Shown: piece by piece, positions 1-13,126 of the stretch
Numbering within the stretch: the stretch's first letter is position 1
Layout of the letters: the number at the start of each line of letters is the position of its first letter
NCBI GenBank assembly: GCA_012295275.1
Contig: CM022669.1
Span: forward strand, 14,855,172 to 14,917,171
Reading direction: 5' to 3'
From: Chrysomallon squamiferum
Taxonomy: Eukaryota > Mollusca > Gastropoda > Neomphalida > Peltospiridae
Length of the DNA: 62,000 bases
Made by a program: the position numbers and the translations under genes
The notes under the pieces: model-generated
Databases searched by the model: none
Seen by the model: the letters and a program-made list of their open reading frames with translations, nothing else
Told to the model about the DNA's origin: nothing

Positions 1-302
1 ACGGGTAAGGGGACAAGCCGTTTGAGTTTTATAACTCATTACACCGTGAGTTGTGTCTTATTGATGATGGTGACCTGTCCTGTGCGCTGATTGCTATCAT
101 AACTGTGTTGGCAATACTGACTCCCGGCCAATCGCTTCTCCCTTTCTTTGCTGATGACGAAAAATAAATGAATTCGCATAGCACAGAGCATACTCACTTG
201 GCTTGTTACTGGTTTGTCAGGCGTTCAGAGCTGGCTACCTGAAACCCCACTGCTGATCAGACTGAGGCTGCTTTCTCTGTGTGTGGCTGATTAGACAGTG
301 TT

Positions 303-338
303 ATGTTTGTTTCATTCATCTGCTGTTCTACGCTATGA
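303..338 (+). promoter_or_regulatory. Short upstream ORF overlapping the candidate start codon
   Basis: ATG at 303 opens an 11-codon frame ending in TGA at 336-338. Its stop overlaps the candidate ATG at 335 as ATGA. Such an overlap can permit reinitiation or reduce translation, if this region is transcribed as a leader. That is inferred. Confidence 0.25.
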
Positions 339-376
339 AGTCCAGTGTTGTGTTAATTATTGTTCTAGTTTGTTTG
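335..376 (+). CDS. Possible first coding exon (signal-peptide-like)
   Basis: ATG at 335 opens MKSSVVLIIVLVCL, followed directly by a strong donor TTG|GTAAGTAG. One charged residue followed by a run of hydrophobic residues looks like the start of a secretion signal. The exon would end in phase 0, which fits the phase-0 start of the ADAMTSL exon at 7261. Bases 1-330 are clearly less AT-rich than what follows, as a 5' UTR or promoter might be. Against this, direct joining would skip the expected N-terminal TSR and half of the Cys-rich module, and gives no good signal peptidase site. It may be an alternative first exon, be joined to exons I cannot see, or be chance. Confidence 0.35.
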
Positions 377-1204
377 GTAAGTAGAACTGTTTCATTTATG
401 TTTATCTTTTTATATATATATTTATATATATCTGTGTTAGATGTATTAATGGGTTTTTTTTTTTTTAATTTATTGTTCTTATTTTTGCTATTGTTATTTG
501 TGTTTCTTTAATTATTTGTTTGTATGTTTGTTTGTTTTATTATTTTTATTTTTATTTTTTTCTTATTTTTGACAGACATGAATATTTTAATTTAAAACAA
601 ATTTTAAATTAAATATATATTGTTAAGCTTTATTTTAACAGTTTATTTAAGAGGGAGAAAGGTGTGTGTATATATATTTCACAATCTCTTTTTTCTCTTT
701 CTTATTTTTTCACTTTTCAAAACTTTTTCTAATCTTTTTTCTTCACGTACCGTTTTTCTCTCTTTTTAATTTTTTATAATTTTTTTAATTCTTTATTCAC
801 TCATTCTTTTCTCACTTCTTATTACCTTTTTTGAAAAAAATTCTGTATTCTGTTTTTTATTTCTGTTTTCACTCACTCTTTTCTCAGTTTTACTTACTTT
901 TTCTCCTTTTTTGAAAAATGTTCATTTTCCATTATATATTTATTTTTATTTATTTAAAAAAATCTTCTCTCTGCACTTTCTCTTCCTTGTTTTAACTTTC
1001 AAAAACCTGGTTTGTAAGACTGATGTTCGATGAACTGGTTTCTAGTAAAAAGTTCTGCAAAGGGGCACGTAACAAAGGATTTTTGGTTACAGCATTTAAT
1101 CCCAGAAATATTTGCACAGTCACATGAGTAAATACAGTTTCTAACATCTTTTGGAAGCATTTAAAAAGTATCAGTGTAGAACCTGTAGATCTCTCCAACC
1201 AAAT

Positions 1205-1450
1205 ACAATGAAGTTTTGAAAAAAAATAAAAATAAATGCTTAATTCCTCTTGAAATTAATTGAAGACATATAGATCACAGACCATATATATGATGGAATT
1301 TGAAAAAAAAAAAAAAAAGCAGGATCTTTGATTCCTGTAAAAATTAATGGAAGTCATAGAACTTGACAATACATAATGAGGTTTGTAAAATTAAAAAAAC
1401 TACAAAAAACCTTAATTTTGTTCGAAATTAATGGAAGACATAGAATTTGT
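1205..1450. repeat. Degenerate tandem repeat, period about 84 bp, three units
   Basis: Units begin near 1207, 1291 and 1375. Each has a form of ATGGAATTTGAAAAAA, a short TTAATTCCTG-like part and GAAATTAATGGAAGACATAGA. Copies differ by many substitutions and poly-A length. Confidence 0.7.
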
Positions 1451-2275
1451 ATATCCTGAGCCCAAGCATAAAAAGATAAAAAGAAAAATATAAAACATTA
1501 ATTGAAAATCAAATATAGAATTTTTTAATGTCATATATCTTTCAGAAACTGAATATTTTTCCTTCATTGTTACAACATGATATTTAATCAACGAATACTT
1601 CATCACATTCCAGGTTAACTCTGAAAAAAAAAAAAAATTTAATCTTTCAACTCTTCTCTGCATCTGCAATCCAAATTGTAAATCTGCTATCAAACGCTGA
1701 CATCTAATTTTCTATTATTATCTTTAACATTAAAAAAAGTTCAAAAAAAAAAAAAAAAAAAAAAAAAATGTCTAGCACACCTGGATAATGAAAGCAGCAG
1801 TATAATCATTTGTTAAATATTTTGTTACAAAACAAAACCTCGCATTTCTATTATTATTCACTGAAGGAAAAAAAATTAAAAATTAAAAAAAGTCCTTGAT
1901 GTGAATGAGGTTGTTAAAAGATGAAGAAATGACTCTCTAGCTTATCGGACTGATACTAAACCATGCGGAGAGAAAACTGAAAACTGTTAATTAAATTGCA
2001 CAGCGTCCTGTCCAAACAGCTTCTCTCTAAAGTTACCTTGCTCAAATTTGCAGTGTCTGAACTGCTGCTGTATTTTCATCAGCCGAATGACCACATGAGC
2101 TAACAAGCAGACTTCGAGACTGCTGTAACAGTGTTTACATTTGCTGATAAACCACAACTGTGTGTTCTTTCCCTACGCCATTGCTGGAAAAAAAAAGAAA
2201 AAAAAAATGTCCTGCAGGAATTTGTCGTTCTTTTCTTTCGTGTTCTTTGTTTTATTTTATATTTTTATTTTTTTA

Positions 2276-2308
<33 letters not shown>

Positions 2309-2711
2309 TTAATGTTTTTTATTTTATTATTATTATTATTATAATTATTATTATTTTTATTATTATTATTGTTGTTGTTATTATTATTATAATTTTTTTA
2401 TTTTTTTATTTATTATAATTTATATCAGTTTTCTGAAAACTGTATATCAAATTGTTTAATTAAATCAGTGCAGTTTTAAATTGTACTTAATATAAAGGAA
2501 TTAATCTGTAGTTTAAGACAAAGACTTAAATTTTATTTAAAACAAAAAAATACTTTTGTTATTAACACAGACACCAGTTTTCACTTATATTGATTATCAA
2601 GACATAATTTGTGATTCAGACTATAAATTTTCTGTCAAGCTGAATTTAAGGTTAAAATACCAATTTTATTCAAACTAAATAACCAAAAAGTTAATAAAGG
2701 AAACATTTTTT

Positions 2712-2860
2712 GGAATGTAATAATATAAAAATAACAAGAAGTTATACCTAAGCTATACTTGAAATTAAGAAACCAATTTTCAGAATGTAAAAATAAAAGA
2801 AGCTATGTCTAAGCTGTACTTGAAAAAAAAAAAAAAAAAACACTTTTGGAATGCCAAGTT
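2712..2860. repeat. Degenerate tandem repeat, period about 68 bp
   Basis: Two clear units and the start of a third share GGAATGTAA...AAAATAA.AAGAAG and CTAAGCTATACTTGAAA. The units start near 2712, 2781 and 2845. Confidence 0.6.
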
Positions 2861-3858
2861 GAGTATTCAAACTGAAAATTAAAGATTTTAAAACCATAAA
2901 AAAAAAAAGAAATTTAAAAATAGCTTGAAATGCACTAATTGTTAATTTAAAAGGCCTTGGATGGGATTACTGATTTTTTTTATCCACATACCAATGAAGT
3001 AATGCAACTCTGATAATGCCAAGCTAAATACTGGTGTATATAGTTCAGCATGTAAATACAGATATAGCCATTATTATGCTGTTTAAATTTAGTATTAATC
3101 ACAACCATTTGTTTATTTTCCGCTTAACGTAATTGACATGAGATCTTGTAATAACAAAGTCTGTTTGATGTTAGCCTGCCAAGCTGTGCATAAATGACTA
3201 ATTCTATTGCTATTAGAGGAAGATGAGAAATAACCAGGAGATAATTTTACACTTTTATCACCCACTTAAACATATAAAGTTTAAAATTAAAAAAACCCCA
3301 GCCAAGTGGTGTATCTGATGAAATGACAAAACAGAATTAGCCAAGCTGTTTTTAGATATAATTAGATGTGTCTGTAAACAATTTCTACAGTTGCCCATTC
3401 TATATTTTGCATGAGGAAAAACACTCTCAAGAAAACAAATGTATTTATATGATGGCATATCGGAAAATGCTGACTGTTAGCATGAACATGCAGACCAGAT
3501 GTTTTCAAAAAGATCTTCTTTTCCTCATTCTTTTTAGATTTAATTGTTTTTAATGATGGATTCTTCTTTCGAAAATATTTATATATTTGATAAAAGCATT
3601 ATTTTTAGAGTTTTAGTTTTAGAACGTTCTAGAAAACATCTGGTATATTTTTTTCTTGTTAATAGGTCTAGACTCTCCAGTACTGTCATCACATCTTGAC
3701 TTTAAAATGTATTACACTGCTTTTCTAAATGATTAACTCCAAGAGTTTGTGTATGTATTCCTTCCCATAAACAGGAAAACACATTGACAACATTGAAATA
3801 TATTGACTGTTAAACTCTGGCTGTGATGGGCCATAGATCAGTAGAGTCAAGCAAGAAT

Positions 3859-4108
3859 GTTTGATTGTCATTACTAATTCTGACTATTCTGCAGTTTTGT
3901 TTAGAATAGGAAACCATGTAATTTTATTCACCTAGGAGGTTTGACTGTTATTACTAATTCTAATTATCATCTTAGGTGCAGTTTCGTTTAGAATGGTAAA
4001 TCATGTAATTTTGTTCACCTTGAAGGTTTGGATTGTTATTGCTAATTCTGGCTATCACCTCAGGTGCAGTTTTGTTTAGAATGGGAAATCATGTAATTTT
4101 ATTCAGAA
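3859..4108. repeat. Tandem repeat, period about 80-87 bp, three units and a decayed fourth
   Basis: Units start at 3859, 3939 and 4026 with GTTTGATTGTTATTACTAATTC and run through GCAGTTTTGTTTAGAATGG and AATCATGTAATTTTATTCA. A weaker fourth match (TAGAACTGGAAAACAATCC) lies near 4202-4233. Confidence 0.8.
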
Positions 4109-5283
4109 GGGAAAATAGCATATCTGCCTTCACTTAGGATATTTAATGTTGCTTATGCTGATATGTATGTATGCCTGAGTGTGTGAGGGTGAAGTTCTAA
4201 CTAGAACTGGAAAACAATCCAATTGTATTCACTGGGGGGTAAAGGGACTTTGTATCTAATGCTCACTGTCGCACATCAGACTGCACTTTATTTCAAAACA
4301 ATGAAAGAGTTCACATGCACCACACATACACTAAAATTCAGAATTTCACATCTGTCGTTTGGTTTTTGCATCAGAGAGTTAATTGCTGGATAACTCATTC
4401 ACTGTTTGTCAGCATTCTGGACATTAGACCTGACGCAAGATTGAGGCCGATAACATACCAGAGATCAGTGGGTTTCTCTGGACAAATGTTTGCAACACTT
4501 ACACTCTGTTTTACCTTCAAACAGCCAATGTTTGCCCTGACAAAGCCAGTGTCAAAGAGATAACTAACTCTTTTTTTTTTTCCTTTTTTTTTGTCAAATC
4601 TGTGAGATTGTGAAAAAAAAAAAGCAGCAAACACATCATCTGTTTATTGAAAAGAGACAGTTACACCTGAATTACAGTTTGCACACGCGACTGCACAGTG
4701 CACTGTTACTCTTTCTGAGCTGAATGAACGAATGATTAAACACATTTTAAGAATTCTTTTCCCTCGATGCTTGTTTGTATGTCGGGTCTGTTTTCATCAG
4801 TTTGTTAGCAGGAGACTGCCTTCCCATGAACAGAAAAGAATGTAACTTGATATTTGATGAATCTGTTGTGGAGAACTGGGTATTTTATGAAAAACAAGTT
4901 CCATAGCCATTATTCATGTACTCAGAAACACAAAGCCTTTCACTAACATATGTATACATACACACTTTTGACATGGTAGAATCATATTTTACACACTTGA
5001 AGTAAACACACTTACAAACTTGGACACATTTACACACAGACTCTCACATACATACACAGCCAAAGGCCCTTGCACTCACAAACACACAGAGTGAACTTCT
5101 TTTCATTTTGTTTTTTCTTCTTTTTTTTTCTTAAACATTCAAAGTACAATATTCCTCTCACCATTTATGTCATATTTAACTGATAAATACTCCACTGCTA
5201 TGAAATGAACAGATATGAAATCAGACACTTCAGAACTGCAAAACCTTTAAAAAAATAAAACCAAAAAAAAAAAAAAAAGATAA

Positions 5284-5284
<1 letters not shown>

Positions 5285-5346
<62 letters not shown>

Positions 5347-5364
5347 TAATAATAATAATAATAA
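5285..5364. repeat. (ATA)n microsatellite
   Basis: About 80 bases of ATA/AAT triplets with one interruption, preceded by a poly-A run. Confidence 0.95.
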
Positions 5365-5916
5365 ATGTAGTGTTCCGTTAAAAAAAAAAAATTGGAGCAG
5401 CATAAATTTCTGTTTTATTGCATTACTTGTTCTATAATTGGAATGTGAGGATACTTTTATTTGTTTAATCTTTGTTTCAGTTTGACATTAGTAGTTTTCA
5501 TACAGCTTGTGACATTCAGCAATTCAGAGTATCATTTGTGTGTGTCGTTTCAATTTTAACATGCAGTCATGAGAGACTGTTGAAAACATGACCATAAATA
5601 TTATTTTTCTCTGTTCCTCTCTAATAATAAAATTCTTAAAAGCTATATATATCACATACATTTGTGTTTTATGAAAGTATCACATGATTTTTACATAGTT
5701 CATATAACATTTTAAATTTTGTGTTTGATTTTTATATTGTGTTTTATATCGAATGACTTGAATGAAACTGAATTGATAAATGATGAATAGAATATATTGA
5801 GGGTTCTTTTCTTCTTCTTTTTTTTCAACAGATTTTTGTCTGCCTAGATTTTCTAGTTTTGAGTGTGTATGTTTTATGTGTGAGAATGTGTATGTATGTG
5901 TAAGAGAGAGAGAAAC

Positions 5917-6020
<104 letters not shown>

Positions 6021-6644
6021 AGGATATGAGTGAATTTGAAAACCTTTAAATAAATCAAATATTAGATGTAAGTTTATAATCAATGTATTTGTTTAAAAAT
6101 AAGAATTTTTTTACCTTTTTGTAAATATACACACTGAACTCTTAATTACCTTTTTTCTAATTTTCATTTTATAAATAACAAAAATAAAGAAGTAAGAATT
6201 TTTAGGCTATTTTTTCAGTAACTACAATCCTCATAACTGATATCATTTTGATGTTTATATGTTTATTCCAAAACACTACTCAATTTATCTACAATGTTAT
6301 TATCTTTACAAAGTTTACAAAATAGTACAAAAATAGCTGAAGATTATAAAATCCATGATAAAGAATAAACTTTTGGAAATAAATGAGAAAGCAATTTGCT
6401 TTCAGAATCAAAATGTGCAATCCAAAGTAATTTCAGCTAAAAAAACAACATTATCAGCGTGTCACTGCATGACAAGAAAATGTTTGCCATTACAGAAATT
6501 ATTTATGCATCAGCAGAACAGTAATAAGAACAAATGCTTCTAATAATTCTGATAATATTAAAGCAGTCCTCACAGCCATTTTATATTTAAAATAACAAAA
6601 AGAAATTCTGCTTTTTATTATTATTATTATTATTTTTTTTTTTT

Positions 6645-7160
6645 TGAAGTTTACTGTGATCGTATTGTTGGATGAAGTTCAAAAGTTTGATAATTGAAAA
6701 ACATTCTTGATAGTTGTTCTGTATTAAAAATATACTAACAGAAAGGCTTGTTTTTATTTTCTTCACTTTTCATTTTTGTTTACTTCTTTTAATTTGTATT
6801 TATTTCAGATGTTGGATGTAATGGCATTGTTGAATCAAGTCCAAGACTGATAATGCAAAAGCATTCCTGAAATCCATTTGATTTCAAAAATGAAATTCTT
6901 TGTTATCTTATTTTAAATTTTTAGAAATTTATTTTATTTAGGATTTTGAGTTTGATGGCAATGCTGAGTCAGCATCTAATAAAGTCATTTTATATTAAAA
7001 ATGTACAGAAAGAAATTCTTATTTTTTATTGTATTATTTTTTTATTTTTATTAAAGTAATAAAATAACAATACAAATTCCTTTCTGTACATTTTTAATCT
7101 TTATTTTTATTATTTTTATTTATTTAGGATGTTGGATGTGATGACATTTTGCTTTGTCAT
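6645..7160 (+). pseudogene. Four decayed tandem copies of the start of the 7261 exon
   Basis: The first 30-70 bases of the functional exon (GATGTTGGGTGTGATGGCATTGCTGGGTCA...) recur in decayed form at about 6653-6713, 6809-6875, 6942-6985 and 7128-7160. The last three follow an acceptor-like sequence (TATTTCAG, TTTATTTAG, TTTATTTAG). The copy at 6809 matches through TCCAAGACTGA and then resumes at GATAAT...TTCCTGAAATC after an internal deletion of about 22 bases, and it reads into a stop. The intronic flank (ATGTACAGAAAGAAATTCTT type) is repeated too, near 6590, 6999 and 7196. The copies are frameshifted or stopped and look non-functional. Confidence 0.75.
6994..7098. repeat. Inverted repeat with 19-bp perfect arms
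   Basis: ATTAAAAATGTACAGAAAG at 6994-7012 is perfectly complementary to 7080-7098. Weaker pairing extends inward over roughly five more bases. The loop is AT-rich, 67 bases. It sits inside the decayed exon-copy block. Confidence 0.85.
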
Positions 7161-7260
7161 TTTTTAATTTATTATTTATTTTTATTTGTTTAAAATGTAC
7201 TGAATGAAATTCTTATTTTTAATGTCATTTTTAATTTATTATTTATTTGTATTTCTTCAG

Positions 7261-7468
7261 GATGTTGGGTGTGATGGCATTGCTGGGTCAGGGTCCAGGA
7301 CTGACCACTGTGGTGTGTGTGGAGGTGATAATAAATCCTGTAGAATTATTTCTGGAATCTTCATGCGCACACACCTCAAACACTTTGGATATAACCTCAT
7401 CACTAAGATCCCTCGAGGAGCTTGCAACATTAACATCACTGAGCTGGCTAGAAGTCGAAACTATCTAG
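7261..7468 (+). CDS. THSD4-like: Exon: end of Cys-rich module and start of spacer
   Basis: Acceptor TTTCTTCAG ends at 7260. The first codon is GAT, giving DVGCDGIAGSGS, then TDHCGVCGGDNKSC, the signature of the ADAMTS/ADAMTSL Cys-rich module. The spacer begins with GYNLITKIPRGACNINITELARSRNYL, which includes an N-glycosylation sequon (NIT). The exon starts in phase 0 and ends after one base of an Ala codon. The donor is AG|GCAAGT, a GC rather than a GT donor; the next exon completes the codon to give NYLALRTEDG, the conserved family phrase. An upstream coding exon is expected but none is recognisable between 380 and 7260. Confidence 0.93.
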
Positions 7469-7515
7469 GCAAGTGCTGAGCTGTGTTTTAGTGACTATTT
7501 ATTATTATTATTTCT

Positions 7516-7548
<33 letters not shown>

Positions 7549-8684
7549 TATCATTATATTGTTAACGTAAATAATTTATTGTTATGAAAGAATTATTATT
7601 TATTCGTTAATTCTTATTAATTTATTTTCTTTCTTTCTAATCATTATTATTATTATTTTATTATTATTATTATTATTTTTTTTTTTTTTAGAAACAAAAC
7701 GAGTAGGTAAAACGATAAAATTGCATTATTCTGTACATAATTTATTTCCCGAAACAAAAAGAAAAGAAAAGAAAACTAAATAAAAAGAAAAAAAATAGGA
7801 AAAAAGAGGAAAAGAATGAGAGTTTACAACAACACCTGTTTTGGAAGGCACCTGCAACAAAGATTTTACGACTGTTTTATTTTATTTTTTTTAAAACCAT
7901 CGACAAAAAAACACCTTACAAACCGCAAAAAAACAGACCGAAGAGTTGACTTAAGGTTTTGACACAAAATGTCACAAAGTCAGGCCAACTTTCCACTGAC
8001 CCATTTTGTGACGTCATCTTTGTTTGTTGCTCTGTAGACGTGTGAGAAAAGAATGACTTTGGAACGTGATGGTAATTACAAGACCTGAGAGCTTTTCTTT
8101 GAGCCAGTGAGAGTATCACATGTTTGAAGTGACCATTCACACTTTAAATTAAGAAACTGCACTTGTCTTAAACAAACCTCAAGCTCAAACAATTATCTAT
8201 ATGTAGCGTCTCCATTTGCTGAACCAAGCATCGTCCCCAGATTTACCGGCTCAAGTTGCTAAAAATATTCTCAATAAATCTGTATTTTTTAAACAAACTC
8301 TTGATAAATGATTGTATATTTTAGAATAGTATAAATAATTTAGAAATTACCTGTACATTTCTTTAGATATTTGGAAAATTTAAGGCCGAGATAAAATAAG
8401 CAACAAAAACTACAGCAAAAACTAATATAAATAAATAAATAAATAAATTTAAAAAAAACCCCAAATTCATTTTTAATTTAAATTAGAAATATATATTTAA
8501 AAAATATCCTGTTTCAATTTACATATTAATACCGGTATTAAAAATGTTTTATTAAGATCTCATAATGACTTCAGATAATCCTGCAGAGGACATGAATTTT
8601 ACTAAGATGGATTGCAGTTTTAATTCTACACAAAAAAAGGAAATTTAATCTGGCATTTATGTCTTTTTTAATCATAGCAGAAAG

Positions 8685-8744
<60 letters not shown>

Positions 8745-9039
8745 AACACCCAAAACTCTGACATCCTTTCATTATTCTGTACAGCTGCATTCAGACTACA
8801 TGGATGTGGTTGACAGTTGGTTTCCCTAACAGACTGGGTGGATACAAAATGTCGTGCTTTTTACAACAGGTATAGTCTGTTGTTGTACGGTGTCATACCA
8901 CCATGTCGCAATAACTCCGACATCTCTGAATTCTCCAACATGACACGTTTGTGGCAGACTGAGATCTAGAAAGAAGATGAGAAATTAATGACTGATTAAC
9001 CCTGACACAATATGTTAACATCATGCAAGCAGGTGCTTC

Positions 9040-9081
<42 letters not shown>

Positions 9082-12000
9082 TAATAATAATCAACATCAT
9101 CATAATAAAAGTAGCAATAACAATAATAATAATAACACAACAACAACAACAACAATAATAATAAGAAGAAGAAGAAGAAGAAGAAAATTTTATCCAATGC
9201 ATTGCTTATGAAGTAAACAGAAAAAATTTATGGAAATAACATATCGCTTCAAAATTAATTAGATTATTTTTTCTGAATATATGAATAGATACTTTCATTC
9301 ATTCATATATTTAGAAAACATGATCAAATATGTTTCACATCATTGCATAGTGTTAAACCTGAACACACACACACACACAAACACACAAAGCAAATTTCTA
9401 TCCATCTGTCAGTTTATCTACAGATAAATAGGTAGAAAGATAAATGTTACTGTCTATCCACATTTGTTACCTGTTTGCCTGATAATCGGTCTATCTATCT
9501 CTCTGCCTACATATCTGCCTACCAGATCTAGGTCTATTTATGTATTAATCTCCTAATCTCTATTTGTCTTTTGTCCGTCTTTCAGTCTTTGTGTATTTTC
9601 TTCTACTATTCCAACTTCAGTCACTTTAGTACCCTAAAGATTTATTACCATGGTCCTTTTGGAAGACATCTTTCAAAAAAATAATAATGACTGCTGTCCA
9701 CTTTTATGACTAGCTGTTGATGGCTTGATTCTGAAATAATCCTGGGTGATGACATTAGTGAGATTATGATTGCCTCTCCAGCACATTTTGTGTAAATAAA
9801 GATATCAAGTGATGACATTTCAGGTTTGAAACTTCCATATGATTACACTCAACAGCTTCTCACATTGTATTAGAGTTCTGTTGTTAATTTTGAATAGCTG
9901 GAGGATCTGTGGTAGACATCTGCCTTGATGAAAACGTGTGGGTGGAAAGAATCAGAAAAACTGTGCACTTTAATAGGATTTGATATTTTTTGTTATGTTA
10001 TGCATTCTGCAGTTAATTTCAAATTAACCAGATGAACTCTGGTATGCATCTGTCTGAGTTAAAGGGGGTTTTTTTGGGGGTTTTTTGTTGAGAAGTTTCA
10101 GAAAATATTGCAGGTTCTTTTTTTTTTTTTTTTTTAAATAAATCCATGTATGTTAAAAATACCAGATTTAGTGCAAATGAAAAATGAAAAAGCTTTATTT
10201 CTTTTTTAAAAAAAAAAAATTAAAAAACAGAAACAATTCTTGAAATGAATACTAGTACCTAATTTTTTACACTAACAATCCAATATAAAGTTAATAATCC
10301 CTTTTCTTGAAACATGTTCTTTTAAAAACAATAATGATAACAACAGAAAATAAAAAAATAATAATATTATTAATAATGTACTGAAGTATGTTTTAAATAG
10401 TTTATTGATCTTTGAACAATTTTTAAAAACTACATATAATCTTGTATAACTATTTTTTTTATTTTTTCATATTCCAAACAAGATAAATCTCGCACAGTAT
10501 TTTAAAGCTTATTTGTGTATACAAATACAAAAAATAAATGTTGAAGAGTATTTACAAATTCTTATCAAAACTGGACAGCAATGGAATGTGACATTTTACT
10601 TCTTTTCTTCACAGGAGTGAAAAGCAATCTGCACCATACCTCTGTGTTCATTCACCTTTCTTTTCTAATTTTTTTAAATAGTGTTATCTTTCATTCATGT
10701 ATTTCATTATGAATATGGGTTTTTTTCTTGAGAGAGAGAAAAAAAAGAGCTAAAAATAGAAAAAATGAAAAGGAAAAAGACAGACAGAAGAAAGAAGACT
10801 ATAAATTCAAAAACAGAGATATATTATGTAGTATATCAGAAACAAATTTTTATCTCATAACAGTATTTTCTCATTATATTATCACTTTTATCATCATCAT
10901 TACTTGTTGCTTTTCCTTCATTTTTTTTTTTTTCCTCTTTCATTTTAAAAAATGGAAATAATCCCTGAAATAAAACTGGAAGCAAAAAAAAAAAAAATAA
11001 TAATAATATATAAAACCACAAATATAAGCAAACTGTCCAGTAATCCTAACACCCAATTCGTGACACATTAAAACCTTTTCTATGTGTGAGCATAAACTGA
11101 TTCAGCTCAGAAAAGATACAACAACTGTGACCAGTGAAAAAAAAAAACACAACACAACCAGTGATGGGTCATGTTGCAACTTGTCACTGGCACACGCTCT
11201 GAGTAAACAGGGTCTCCCGCAGGCAACCCTCTCCATAGACAAACATTTTAGGTAGATCAAAGAGCACAGAGATTGTTTACATCACACCTACTCCACTCCA
11301 GGTGACTCTTGTGGGAGGATTAAGCAATTTTAAAAAATGCACCTACATATATACTTGTTTGCATACATCAGCAAAAATATTTAGTCAGGTGGTATCAAAG
11401 GTACACTGATGTTATGGCAAATACAAGAAGAAGAAGAAGAAGAGAAAAAAAAAATAAGAATAAGAATGCTAATAATTAAGATTAGCTGGTATTAACTTTA
11501 GGCTTCATACCTGAATTCAGGTTTCTAGATTAAAGAAATTTTTGTGAAGACTTATGAAACTGGATTAAAAAGGTTTTAAATGTGATTTTGTTGTCAAATA
11601 CATTTTTGTGGTTAAGGATTATCATGATAATAAAAAGATTACTAATTTTTGACATATTGAGGTTGTACTTTATTGCTTTTTTGAGTGAATTTGAATGGGA
11701 ATATTAAATGTTTGAAGCTATCAGTTTGATTGGTTATTTTTATGTTGAACAGCCAATGAAATCATTCCTACAGAAATATTTGTTGTTAATGGGAAGAAAA
11801 ACTGCATTATTCAGTGCTTTGGAACATAAATAAACTTTAATGATTACCATCACAGATCTGTTACCAAACAAGATCAAAAGATGAAACAGCAGTTTGAGGG
11901 AAAATATTTTATTGGCATTATAATTATCTAAATTAATATATTTATTAAAAATATTGTAGGGGGTGTTTTTGTTGTTGTATTTCATTGGTGTGAAAGTAAA

Positions 12001-12954
12001 TGCCTATTTAAATTTGTTAACTGATAAATATCTATAAAAATAGAATATTTTATACCAGCTCGAATTTCTTCAGGAGACAATAAAATCATTAATTTGATAT
12101 GGTATCAAATGAAAACACAACTTTGGGAGAACAATTTATATGCATAATCATATTTGCATACTTGACCATCATAAATGGCAGATAAAAAGAATGGTGAAAA
12201 TTACAAACCAAAATCAGTTTAATCTGGATAATATACTTATTTGAAATAAAGGCTGTAATATCATCTTTCTTAAAAGCCAAGAAAATCCTCCAATCAAAAC
12301 GCATAATAGATTGAAATAAAACCTAACCTGATAGGATCTTTGATTCACATTACGTCCATATCTGCCATTTTGATCTACAATTTGGGATCGAATTTATCAT
12401 TTTACTTTTATTTTTAAGATGAACTGAAAACCATCACTTATTCTGAAATATTTAAATAATATCTAAGTTATAATCTTTGATTCAGATTTCAAAGATATCT
12501 TCATTTTCAATCAACGTTCGGATCGAATTTATCTTTGTACGCAGAACCGAAGAACCATCACTTACTCTGCATTATTTAAACAGTATAAATCATAGGATCA
12601 TATGATGTGATTGTCATAGATTTCAGAAATCACCACACAATCAGAATTTTAATTCAGATTCAATTTTTTCACAGCTTTGAGAACAGAAGATGGCTCGTAT
12701 TTCTTAAACGGAAACAGAAGACTTCATCCGACAGGAAGTTACTATGGCGCGGGAACGAAATTTGAGTACCATCGAAGGAAACATAATCGATGTCCCGGAG
12801 AATGCGTTCAGGCTAAAGGACCCACAAACGCCACCATTGTAGTGGAGGTGCAAATATAAACATGAAAAGAGATCGTATATGACTCTTTAAATTTTTAAAT
12901 AATATTAATAATAGTTTGTTATTGTTATTATTATTATTATTGTTGTTGTTGTCG

Positions 12955-13010
<56 letters not shown>

Positions 13011-13013
13011 GTC

Positions 13014-13046
<33 letters not shown>

Positions 13047-13095
13047 TTATAATTCCCTAATATTTTTTCTTTAGTTAAATGAATAATGTAAAATA

Positions 13096-13126
<31 letters not shown>

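Larger units (their letters stand above)
7469..12674 (+). other. THSD4-like: ADAMTSL intron with GC donor
   Basis: Begins GCAAGTGC and ends TTTTTTCACAG. Contains TTA blocks (7497-7550, 7645-7690), a 58-base poly-A run at 8685-8742, a mixed ATA/AAC/AAG triplet block at 9041-9184, a TCTA-rich patch near 9490-9520 and several poly-A/T runs. No gene was recognised on either strand. Confidence 0.75.

Noticed and set aside
4315-4634. Less AT-rich stretch as a missing ADAMTSL exon
   Set aside because: No TSR or Cys-rich signature in any frame and no suitable acceptor/donor pair.
8685-8742. 58-base poly-A as a retroposed tail
   Set aside because: No retroelement body, processed gene sequence or target-site duplication is seen upstream.
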